Of a DNA stretch of 64,000 nucleotides, positions 1 to 6,301 are shown in pieces. The stretch covers positions 558,001 through 622,000 of the forward strand of contig OY282385.1 of the NCBI GenBank assembly GCA_958295935.1, in the 5' to 3' direction. Below the pieces are notes generated by a model. It searched no databases and was not told the DNA's origin. It worked only from the letters and a program-made list of their open reading frames with translations. The stretch is from an uncultured Dehalococcoidia bacterium. Its GTDB lineage: Bacteria; Chloroflexota; Dehalococcoidia; Lucifugimonadales; Lucifugimonadaceae. Position 1 is the first letter of the stretch; every line of letters begins with the position of its first letter. The position numbers and the translations under genes are program-made.

Positions 1-1064
1 AGAACCGTGCCTATTCCCGAACGTTCGCACGCCTGCACCACCCGCGCCACCTCCATGAAATCGTTACCGCCCGCATCCCACGTGACGATCGCTCCGTCCG
101 CCCCAAGATCACGCGCGATACGAGCAGCCTGGTTCGACTGTACGTTCTTTTCCCACTGCGCGCTCCACCTCGTGCGCACGGTTATCACCCCAAGGAAATT
201 GCACTCTCCGGCCATGTGACGGCGCAGCAAACCCAGCGTCACCGGATTGTTGACCATCTGCCAGCTGTAAGAGCCGCAGATCGCCCCGTCCAATATCTCA
301 GTCGGGCGCAAAGCCCAGGGAGGAGTCTGGCGCGTCAAGCCGTAGATAGCCGCTCCATACGCGCTCAGGCTGTTCGAGTAATGCTGGGGAGAGTTCATAC
401 ATGCAACGTATACGATGCCCGGAACGCCCTCGTTCAGCGGGAGGCTGCCCAGAAGCTCGGTCTCGTCAGGCTCCGCATGCAAAGTCGTAGCCGCAAGCAG
501 GTCAGACACCCGCAGCGCAGCCGCGTGTATCGCCTCGTTCTGGTCGTCCAGGTGCAGGGAAGGGCTAACCTCCATGATGAGGCACAGATGGTGCAAACCC
601 CCATAAGGAGACGCCTCAGCGCCGGGGCCGCTCATGTCGAACAAATTCGATCCGGGGCCGGCCGCACCCCCTGCCGCGCTCGCAGCAGGTTCAGCAGGGC
701 TGGAAAGCACATACGACTTGATAGGGCTGAGCGGAGTTACCGCCACGCCGGACATAAGGTTGGTAGCCCCCGTACCCACCGCAGTCACGGGCCGACCCGC
801 CGCGCCGGGGTAAACCTGCCCGGGGCCCGAAATCTTCACACGCGGCTCTATCACGTCCTTGATCGCAGTAACCCTCGCCGACTCACCGGGATGCACGAGC
901 TCCGACCGCAAACCCAAGATACGGGGATCCGACCTCACCGCAGAGTTCACCTGATCGAGCGACACGCTGAGAGCCCCCGACTCCAAAGATGTATCCGCTC
1001 CAAACTCCACGCTCCCAACCCTGAAAGTGTTTAGCCGGAGCATCTCGTCCACGACGGGTGTCAA
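1..1064 (-). CDS. grdE: GrdE-like glycine/sarcosine/betaine reductase component B proprotein (partial, runs off left edge)
   Basis: Component B of the glycine/sarcosine/betaine reductase family binds and activates the amine substrate. The reading frame is open from a TTG at 1064, preceded by AAGGGAG at 9 nt spacing, to the left edge; the in-frame GTG at 1052 and ATG at 1043 are alternative starts, and the ATG gives an N-terminus more like the family (MLRLNTFRVGSVEFG). Family landmarks seen are DVIEPRVKISGPGQVYPG, FDMSGPGAEASPYGG and PTEILDGAI..NNPV, followed by an HMAGECNFLGVI segment. No in-frame UGA occurs. Characterised GrdE is processed at an Asn-Cys bond just after the DGAI region to make a pyruvoyl group; here the region reads DGAICGSYSWQMVNNPV, shorter and without Asn-Cys, so processing is doubtful. 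It lies 3 bp after the selenoprotein FTR gene, in the same orientation. The C-terminus is outside the window. Confidence 0.85.
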   Translation of the reverse strand, partial: MTPVVDEMLRLNTFRVGSVEFGADTSLESGALSVSLDQVNSAVRSDPRILGLRSELVHPGESARVTAIKDVIEPRVKISGPGQVYPGAAGRPVTAVGTGATNLMSGVAVTPLSPIKSYVLSSPAEPAASAAGGAAGPGSNLFDMSGPGAEASPYGGLHHLCLIMEVSPSLHLDDQNEAIHAAALRVSDLLAATTLHAEPDETELLGSLPLNEGVPGIVYVACMNSPQHYSNSLSAYGAAIYGLTRQTPPWALRPTEILDGAICGSYSWQMVNNPVTLGLLRRHMAGECNFLGVITVRTRWSAQWEKNVQSNQAARIARDLGADGAIVTWDAGGNDFMEVARVVQACERSGIGTV

Positions 1065-1067
1065 GGA

Positions 1068-1505
1068 TTACGACTCCCTTCCACTCTCGCCGCGCTGCTT
1101 CGCCTTGGCGCTCGCCTTGGACTCATACTCCCCCTCGAAAAGACCGGTACCCCGAGGAACCGCCTCATCAATCGTCTGCTCGAACTCCTCACCTGCCGCA
1201 TATGAGCGAAGAAACTCCTCGCTTACGAAGAACATTCATATGCAAAATCCGTCACGGATGATGTCCTCGTGGTGACGGTCGCAGGGGCATATCTTCTTGC
1301 GATCCTCCACGGGATCGCCGCTCAGCGGCATTCAGGGACAGTAGCGGTAGCCGTGTTCCACCTGGTTTTCGGCCAGCCCCTCTTGCACCACCTTGACCAC
1401 CTCCGCATCCGGGAAAAACTCGTAAGGACCTCTTTCGACGTACTTCTCCGAAAATTTGACCGCCCCCTCAAAAGCCTTTTCCGGGCTCAACTTCTTTCTC
1501 GCCAT
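1068..1505 (-). CDS. Ferredoxin:thioredoxin reductase catalytic-subunit-like selenoprotein with two Sec residues (U58, U90)
   Basis: Translation from ATG 1505 (GGGGAG at 8 nt) gives 145 aa if two in-frame UGA codons (1332-1334 and 1236-1238) are read as selenocysteine. The protein then matches the FTR catalytic (beta) chain over its whole length: a helical N-terminus (KFSEKYVERGPY, VVQEGLAENQVEHGYRY), then C56-P-U58, C73-P-C75 and C88-I-U90, then MFFV. In plant and cyanobacterial FTR the motifs are CPC, CPC and CHC: the first Cys of motif 1, both of motif 2 and the first of motif 3 bind the 4Fe-4S cluster, and the other two form the redox disulfide. Both Sec residues replace exactly those two redox cysteines. 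Each UGA is followed by a SECIS-like hairpin. The TAA stop is 3 bp before grdE. I infer a cluster-linked selenenyl/diselenide reductase; its electron donor and partner are unknown. The UGA codons would otherwise look like nonsense mutations, but the homology continues through both. Confidence 0.9.
1205..1223 (-). promoter_or_regulatory. SECIS-like hairpin for the second UGA of the FTR-like gene
   Basis: Downstream of UGA 1236-1238, AGCGAGG can pair with TCTTCGCT's last seven bases in a 7-bp stem containing one G-U pair, leaving a five-base loop AGTTT. The loop starts 20 nt after the UGA and its second base is G. The geometry matches the other three hairpins of this cluster. Confidence 0.72.
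1299..1318 (-). promoter_or_regulatory. SECIS-like hairpin for the first UGA of the FTR-like gene
   Basis: Downstream of UGA 1332-1334, the mRNA can form GCGATCC / GGATCGC, a perfect 7-bp stem with a six-base loop CGTGGA. The loop begins 21 nt after the UGA and has G at its second position. This fits the usual bacterial SECIS description (loop about 16-37 nt from the UGA, G in the first two loop bases). It lies inside the coding sequence. Confidence 0.8.
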
Positions 1506-1559
1506 CTCAAGAGCTCCCCATGCTTGAACGCCTGTGCAGGTCTCTCCGACCGGCGCATT

Positions 1560-1913
1560 CTATTTGAATTGCGCCGACCTTAGACGCTCGTGCGCCTTGC
1601 ATGACATCTGTTTGAAGTGGTCCCGCTGTCGCATGAGACGATCCAGCAACGCAGGCATCGCCCGCTCCAAGTCCCCCTCTGTCTTGTCGGAAGCTACCTC
1701 CACGCTCAACACCGCAGAGGTGCCGCACCCGCAACGCGCTCCGAAGTAGACCTTCTGGAAACCCATACCCCCGGGCGTGGAAACGTTGAGACGCGGCAGA
1801 GGAATCAATCCGTGACCATCCGGCAGCGCCGCCGTCACAACCTCCATTATCCGATTGCGGTCCATCATCTGATCACAAGAATCGTACCTTACCCGCGCAA
1901 ACCGCGCATCCAA
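1560..1913 (-). CDS. Conserved-looking Cys-containing protein of the selenoprotein cluster, function unknown
   Basis: A 117-aa soluble protein from TTG 1913; the frame stays open a little further upstream (to a stop at 1950-1952), so the start is uncertain. I do not recognise a family. Visible features: an N-terminal segment RVRYDSCDQMMDR with Cys13, a Gly/Pro-rich middle (LIPLPRLNVSTPGGMGFQ), a C61-G-C63-G motif followed by a beta-strand-like TSAVLSVEVA, and Cys105 in a helical C-terminus. It ends with TAG 54 bp before the FTR-like gene, in the same orientation, so the two are probably cotranscribed. The four cysteines and the position suggest a thiol partner or metal-binding accessory of the FTR-like selenoprotein, but that is inference only. 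Confidence 0.65.
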   Translation of the reverse strand: MDARFARVRYDSCDQMMDRNRIMEVVTAALPDGHGLIPLPRLNVSTPGGMGFQKVYFGARCGCGTSAVLSVEVASDKTEGDLERAMPALLDRLMRQRDHFKQMSCKAHERLRSAQFK

Positions 1914-1950
1914 CGTGAACAGCCGCGCCAGGTAAGCCAGCCCGATTGCC

Positions 1951-1958
1951 TATACAAT
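1951..1958 (+). promoter_or_regulatory. Possible -10 element upstream of the Sec-glutaredoxin gene
   Basis: TATACAAT lies about 53 bp before the glutaredoxin start, in the divergent gap between it and the gene ending at 1560. The same 11-mer CCTATACAATT occurs at a similar distance before the Eis-type gene (10005-10015). No convincing -35 hexamer is visible. Confidence 0.3.
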
Positions 1959-2010
1959 TGCTCCAATCGAATCCGCCGGCAACACAATCCGCCCCCGGAG
2001 GTATGAAACT

Positions 2011-2259
2011 TTGATCGAACAAAATGGCATCAAGGTATTTACGTCGAACGGCTGAGGCCCATGCCACATGGTGAAAGTGTACCTTTCACGAAAAGGCGTG
2101 CCCTTCACAGAGCACAACGTCTCACTCGACGATGAAGCGACGAAGTTCCTCCTGGCAGCAGGATACTCCTCCACGCCAGTCACCTTCATAGGTGAGCAGC
2201 AAGTCGTCGGCTACAAGCCCAAGGATATCGACGCCGCTCTGGCCGCCGCAGGGGCCTAG
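2011..2259 (+). CDS. Selenocysteine-containing glutaredoxin-like protein (UGPC active site)
   Basis: Starting at TTG 2011 (GGAGG at 1997-2001, 9 nt spacing) and reading the in-frame UGA at 2053-2055 as Sec gives an 82-aa glutaredoxin/NrdH-like protein. The N-terminal strand IKVFTSNG leads directly into U15-G-P-C18, the position of the CxxC redox motif. It is followed by a helix and the GVPFTEHNVSLDD strand, then the glutaredoxin cis-Pro and glycine landmarks (SSTPVTFIG, QQVVGYKPKDIDAAL). Without UGA readthrough the protein could start only at ATG 2068 and would lose the active site and first strand, an implausible fold. A SECIS-like hairpin follows the UGA. Sec-containing glutaredoxins are known in bacteria. 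It is divergent from the FTR/grdE genes and followed 106 bp later by an alpha/beta-hydrolase gene. Its likely job is reducing selenenyl-sulfides or disulfides in this cluster (inference). Confidence 0.9.
2071..2089 (+). promoter_or_regulatory. SECIS-like hairpin of the Sec-glutaredoxin gene
   Basis: GTGAAAG / CTTTCAC forms a perfect 7-bp stem with a five-base loop TGTAC, the loop starting 23 nt after UGA 2053-2055 and with G in position 2. Spacer and stem lengths (15 + 7) are identical to the hairpin in grdA. Confidence 0.85.
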
Positions 2260-2365
2260 AGCGAAAAGCCGAGCCTGCACACGCCACCCAAGCGGACGCG
2301 TAAGCCGGGCCTGAAGCCCGCCGCAGTTCCCGCGCGCCCGCAGTAGAGGCATCGCGGAGATCGAT

Positions 2366-3166
2366 TTGCTTGCCAACCTGCACGGCGGCCTGAGCGAGTA
2401 CCTGAAGCTCCTGGGCTACAGGCGGTTTCATTATCTCTGGTGGCCCAAAAGCTCCCCCGCGCTCGCCGTTCTGCTGCACGGACTCGGAGAGTGCGCCAAC
2501 ACCTTCGGCCCATTCGCAAGGTCCCTGCGCACCGCAGCCGAGGTGATAGCCGTCGACCTGAGAGGACACGGCGGCACCCCGTGGGATCCGGACGGCCAAT
2601 ACCACTTCGAGGATTACCTCGATGACCTGCGCATACAGATGGAGCATTGGCAACGCTCCATAACCCTCGTAGGCGCCGGTCTAGGCGCCACGCTGGCTCT
2701 CGAAGTAGCCCGCAGACGGCCGCAACAGGTCGACGGCGTCGCGCTTCTGGGCCCCAGGCCGGAAGGCGCGGCCGACAACTACATGGCGGATTTGCTCGCG
2801 AGCGACCGCGGAAAATCGGAATGGCAAGACGCCGCCCTATCGCCGCAGGCGCTAAGGGATATGCTTACGTGGGCAAGGCCCGGCGGCCTCAGAGTACCCA
2901 AGTGCGACCCCCACTCGATCAACCCGGCAGGCTGCCCGCAACATGAACTCGAGGCCCTCACCCAAGTCCCCACCATGGTCGTAGCCGCAGACGAGAGCCA
3001 AATCGACAGCTGGACGCCGGGGACCACCACCCATACGGCCGCCATTCGAGCAGCGGGGCGGTGGCCCCACATAGGTAACCCCACCGCCGCCGCGCAGGCG
3101 GTGGGATCCTTCATCGCACACCTACGCCCAGACGCCCAACGGCGCACCCCGCCCGAACGAGCCTAG
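2366..3166 (+). CDS. Alpha/beta-hydrolase-fold protein lacking the usual nucleophile serine
   Basis: A 266-aa single-domain alpha/beta-hydrolase-fold protein starting at TTG 2366. The oxyanion-hole segment LLHGLGECANTF and the strand VIAVDLRGHGGTPW are typical of the family. The nucleophile elbow, usually G-x-S-x-G, reads LVGAGLGATLAL, so Gly occupies the Ser position. The acid-strand region (TMVVAADESQ) and a late His (GRWPHIGNP) are present. It may therefore be a non-hydrolytic relative or use another mechanism. It follows the Sec-glutaredoxin on the same strand by 106 bp and converges on grdA, whose end is 24 bp away. Whether it belongs functionally to the selenium cluster is unknown. Confidence 0.75.
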   Translation: MLANLHGGLSEYLKLLGYRRFHYLWWPKSSPALAVLLHGLGECANTFGPFARSLRTAAEVIAVDLRGHGGTPWDPDGQYHFEDYLDDLRIQMEHWQRSITLVGAGLGATLALEVARRRPQQVDGVALLGPRPEGAADNYMADLLASDRGKSEWQDAALSPQALRDMLTWARPGGLRVPKCDPHSINPAGCPQHELEALTQVPTMVVAADESQIDSWTPGTTTHTAAIRAAGRWPHIGNPTAAAQAVGSFIAHLRPDAQRRTPPERA

Positions 3167-3189
3167 CAACCGCCGCCGCAAAGCTCGGA

Positions 3190-3654
3190 TCAGGCCCCGT
3201 TGCCCTCTCTCACCTTCTTCACCGCCCCCCGGATCTCATCCAACTCCAATACCATCTCGGCCACCCCAACCTGCTCGTCGTACACCGAGGCGTCCGCCTG
3301 CTGCTTCACAGCGTCCTCGGTAACGTGGAAAACCGGCAACCCAAGAGCCGTCCCCGCAAGAGCACCCGCCCAAGAGGGGTCTCCGTCCACCATGGTCGTC
3401 GCGTAAAGCTCAGAACTCTCTGCCGTGGGCGTCCCCAAGATCACCACGAGGTCCTCCGTGCCGACCTTGTCCACAGTCCGCTTGATCTCATCTTGACCTT
3501 CCAGGTCAAGCGCTCCAGCGGAAGTTCAGACGAAACAGTGGGTTACCTCCAGCACAACCTCCGCGCCCGCAGAGCGAGCCACCGACGCTATCGAATCCCC
3601 CTGTATCCCATCCCGTTCACCCAACGCAATCACCCGTTTGCCCTTGAGTTCCAA
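3190..3654 (-). CDS. grdA: Glycine reductase complex selenoprotein A
   Basis: GrdA is the small selenoprotein that carries the Se-carboxymethyl intermediate between components B and C of glycine/sarcosine/betaine reductase. Reading from TTG 3654 (AAAAGGAG, about 7 nt spacing) through the in-frame UGA at 3526-3528 gives 154 aa, close to the usual length of about 158. The Sec is residue 43 in CFVUTSAGALDLE, the diagnostic GrdA motif (CFVUTAAG in characterised proteins, where Sec is residue 44). Further family segments are LVVILGTPTAESSEL, TMVDGDPSWAGALAG and SVYDEQVGVAEMVL. The natural stop is also UGA (3190-3192) but is not needed for homology. It lies 151 bp after grdC on the same strand. A caller ignoring Sec would start at an internal codon near 3474 and lose the active residue. 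Confidence 0.95.
3492..3510 (-). promoter_or_regulatory. SECIS-like hairpin of grdA
   Basis: After UGA 3526-3528 a 15-nt spacer is followed by CTTGACC / GGTCAAG, a perfect 7-bp stem closing a five-base loop TGGAA with G in position 2. The loop starts 23 nt after the UGA. Its position and form agree with bacterial SECIS rules and with the hairpin of the Sec-glutaredoxin gene. Confidence 0.87.
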
Positions 3655-3805
3655 TTCAACTCTCCTTTTCCATCTACGCAGCGCAGTTCAGATCGACGGA
3701 TGTTCCACCCTGCCGCACCTGCTCCCCAAACCCGACGACCCAATCCGCCGATGCCAGTCAACCGCTCCCCGCATAACCCTCAGACCATGCCAAGACGTTT
3801 CCCAT

Positions 3806-5248
3806 TCAGTCGTTCGGCTCAATGATAAAGGACAACCCGTCCGACATTTGAGTCATCCTACCCAGGAATAAACTCCCTTTCGCCAGAAACATCACCCGGT
3901 TCAGGCTGCCGGTCGAAAGCCCCTCCACCGCATGAGGCATGAAGGGTATCGCAGATGCTATGTGCCCCTGCGTCGGTGAAAACCCCGGCATACCGTGACG
4001 GGATACGAACTCCGGCATCTCATGCCGCTCCAGCTGACCGCCCCTTACGGCAAGGGCCGCAATCAACTTGTAGTTGAGCTCCGGAACGTTGCCGGAACCA
4101 GCCGGTTCCGTCACCTCCGGGTTGTGCATCTCCGTCGCGTACTTGTCTACGTCCGAGTAAGCAAGGCCGAGACGTTCCAGCGGCTTTGAAACCAGCTCAG
4201 CCAATATCGCCGGCTGAGCGCCTCCCGCCCCCACGTCATGCTTCCCTACCGAATCGAGACGCAGTACCGGACCCACCCCGCAGTTCCGCTCCATGAGAAT
4301 CGCAGAACCCGCCAGGACGTCCTCCAGAATCGGCATACCTTTCCTCACGTGTCCCTGATACTTCATGCCCAGTTTGGCAAGTGAACACCCCCCCACGACG
4401 ATCAAGCGCTCGAAAATCCCTGAAGAAATGAGCGCCGCGCCAAGGAGAACCGCGTGGTTCGGACCCGTGCAGAAAGCCTTCACGTCCGAACCCGTCGAAT
4501 TGACCAGACCGCACTCCTTGCCTATAGCCTTCGCAAGGTTGCCGCCGCCCCGTTGGTAGCGGTCGCCCACCGCCTCTTCTCCGCTATTCAAAATGTATGG
4601 AAACGAGAGCGGATCCAGATCCAGGTCCTCCAGCAACACCTTCACCGCCATGACCGCGGCAGCCTTGCACGCCAGATTCTCCAGCAACACGTCCGCAAAC
4701 AGCGAAGCGTCCTGACGGTGGGCAGCGTTCATCACTCCGATCAGCTCCCCCCCGCGAAGGTACATCGGCAAATTGCCGGCTCCCTCGCCAAGCTGACCCG
4801 CGACCTGCTCCGCAGAGACCCCAGACTCCAGCTTCCCCAACTGCTCAGCCGTCCAGCCGCCCTTTTCGGCGAGCGACTCAGCCACCCTACGGCTGAATCC
4901 CTGATCCAACCACAGCAAGTCGAAGTCATCCATCATCTTCATCACGCCGTAGAACTCATCCTCCGGCATGATCCGGCCATAGCGCTGAGACCGCTCGAAA
5001 TCCCCGCCCAGCGCGTACCACGGCCTGTCCAGGCGGGATAACTCGTCCGGCGTCAACCCCCCAAGATAAGCCCGGTTGGGCGCGTAGGCCCCGGCCTCCT
5101 CGAAGGTTCGGAGCCGCTCCCCTATAACCTCGACCACCCCGCTGTCCCCGGCGATATCCCTCGAGGGCCGTGAGCCGTGTCTAACCAGCCCGGGAGTATG
5201 CGCAAGGAAGTTCTTGGCGCCTTTGATTACCACGGACCTCGCATCCAA
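3806..5248 (-). CDS. grdC: Glycine reductase complex protein C, beta-type subunit
   Basis: A 480-aa protein from TTG 5248 (AAGGAG at 9 nt). GrdC resembles a beta-ketoacyl synthase/thiolase and, with GrdD, releases the carboxymethyl group from GrdA as an acetyl enzyme and then acetyl phosphate. Clear GrdC segments are AAK/GAKNFLAHTPGLVRHG near the N-terminus, RIMPEDEFYGVMK, GDRYQRGGGNLAKAIGKE, the presumed active-site Cys in VKAFCTGPNHAVLLGAA, PILEDVLAGSAIL, EMHNPEVTEPAGSG, HGMPGFSPTQGHI and KGSLFLGRMTQ. It ends at the normal family C-terminus with UGA. It is slightly shorter than clostridial GrdC (about 510 aa). grdA follows 151 bp downstream; grdD and grdB are not in the window and may lie beyond the left edge. 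The pairing with grdA strongly supports the call. Confidence 0.95.
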   Translation of the reverse strand: MDARSVVIKGAKNFLAHTPGLVRHGSRPSRDIAGDSGVVEVIGERLRTFEEAGAYAPNRAYLGGLTPDELSRLDRPWYALGGDFERSQRYGRIMPEDEFYGVMKMMDDFDLLWLDQGFSRRVAESLAEKGGWTAEQLGKLESGVSAEQVAGQLGEGAGNLPMYLRGGELIGVMNAAHRQDASLFADVLLENLACKAAAVMAVKVLLEDLDLDPLSFPYILNSGEEAVGDRYQRGGGNLAKAIGKECGLVNSTGSDVKAFCTGPNHAVLLGAALISSGIFERLIVVGGCSLAKLGMKYQGHVRKGMPILEDVLAGSAILMERNCGVGPVLRLDSVGKHDVGAGGAQPAILAELVSKPLERLGLAYSDVDKYATEMHNPEVTEPAGSGNVPELNYKLIAALAVRGGQLERHEMPEFVSRHGMPGFSPTQGHIASAIPFMPHAVEGLSTGSLNRVMFLAKGSLFLGRMTQMSDGLSFIIEPND

Positions 5249-5387
5249 GTCATCTGCTCCTTGCCTGCCATGCGGCGCTTGGTCAAACAGTATTCGCGGA
5301 AGGGCAAGTAGATTAACATCCTGCCCAACCCCGCTGACGACGGCGCCGGCAAAACCGCGCAGAGAAGAGGATTACGGAAAAGCGCAC

Positions 5388-6209
5388 ATGAGAGCAGACC
5401 GTCCGGAAACGCCGGAAACGATAGTAGCCATCGGATCTATCGACCCATCAGGCTGTGAAGGCATCGCCGCAGACCTCCGCACCTTCGCCGCCATGGGAAC
5501 GCACGGCGCCGCGGTCGTAACCGGCGCCCTCAGTTACAACAAAGACGATCGCGCACAGATCTTCACCCTCCCGGCAGATTGCGTGGCTCGGCAGATCGAA
5601 GATGCCCTCGACGCTACCCGCGCCCCAGTCGTCAAGATAGGCAGCCTCCCGGACGCAGAAACCGTAACCGCCGCCGCCCGCGCTCTCCGACGCACCCATG
5701 AACCCCGCATAGTCCTCGACCCGGACGTGGCGCACGCCGACCAACCCTTGAAAGACGCCATGAAGTCCCAACTCATACCCATCGCAGAACTGGTCACCGT
5801 CAGCATGACTGAGGCCGCGGCCCTTCTTGGAATACCCATCAGGAACTCACTCGCTCTAAGGGCCGCCGGCAAGCTCCTCGCCAGGGCAGGCGCGGCAAAT
5901 GCACTGATCAAAGGAGCCCACCTGCCAGGCGGAGAGTGTGTAGACGTACTCTGGGACGGAAGCGAATACCTCGAATACCCCAGCGAACGCATCGAAGCAA
6001 ACGGCGACCGCGGCGCAGGATGCACCCTCGCATCCGCAATCGCAGCAGGCATGGCGCATCGACGCCAAACCGCAGAGGCCATAGCAATCGCAAAGATGTA
6101 CGTCACGGAAACACTCCGAAACTCCTACCCCGTGGGCGCACGAAGAGGCTCGCCAAGCCAGTTGTACAGATGGTGGGAAACCGGAGGACGGGACGGATAC
6201 GGAGGCTGA
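5388..6209 (+). CDS. thiD: Hydroxymethylpyrimidine/phosphomethylpyrimidine kinase-like protein
   Basis: A ribokinase-fold kinase of about 273 aa that phosphorylates the pyrimidine precursor of thiamine. The longer open frame reaches back to 5214, but ATG 5388 begins just before the conserved first strand (TIVAIGSIDPSGCEGIAADL), so it is the likely start. Other features are the substrate-lid stretch AAVVTGALSYNK, the VVKIGSLPDAETV and RIVLDPDVAHA strands, and the C-terminal anion-hole motif RGAGCTLASAIAAGMA that binds ATP phosphates. The first motif departs from the usual ThiD GxDxSGGAG, so a related pyridoxal-type kinase is possible. It is divergent from grdC and followed by an amidohydrolase gene on the same strand. 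Confidence 0.85.
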   Translation: MRADRPETPETIVAIGSIDPSGCEGIAADLRTFAAMGTHGAAVVTGALSYNKDDRAQIFTLPADCVARQIEDALDATRAPVVKIGSLPDAETVTAAARALRRTHEPRIVLDPDVAHADQPLKDAMKSQLIPIAELVTVSMTEAAALLGIPIRNSLALRAAGKLLARAGAANALIKGAHLPGGECVDVLWDGSEYLEYPSERIEANGDRGAGCTLASAIAAGMAHRRQTAEAIAIAKMYVTETLRNSYPVGARRGSPSQLYRWWETGGRDGYGG

Positions 6210-6301
6210 TGCCAAACCTCCCGCAAGCGTAACATCGCACAGACAACGACTCATTCACATACCGACAAGCCTCCGCCGAAGAAACTGGAAAGACACCAAA
6301 C

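Noticed and set aside
216-1034. Long plus-strand Arg/His-rich open frame over the left edge
   Set aside because: It is the shadow of the grdE-like gene, whose minus-strand frame has clear homology.
1068-1505. FTR-like gene as a pseudogene with two nonsense mutations
   Set aside because: Both stops are UGA, both sit at the two redox-Cys positions, each has a SECIS-like hairpin, and the frame and ribosome site are otherwise intact.
3806-3808. UGA at the end of grdC as another Sec codon
   Set aside because: The protein ends where the family ends (FIIEPND) and no conserved sequence follows the UGA.
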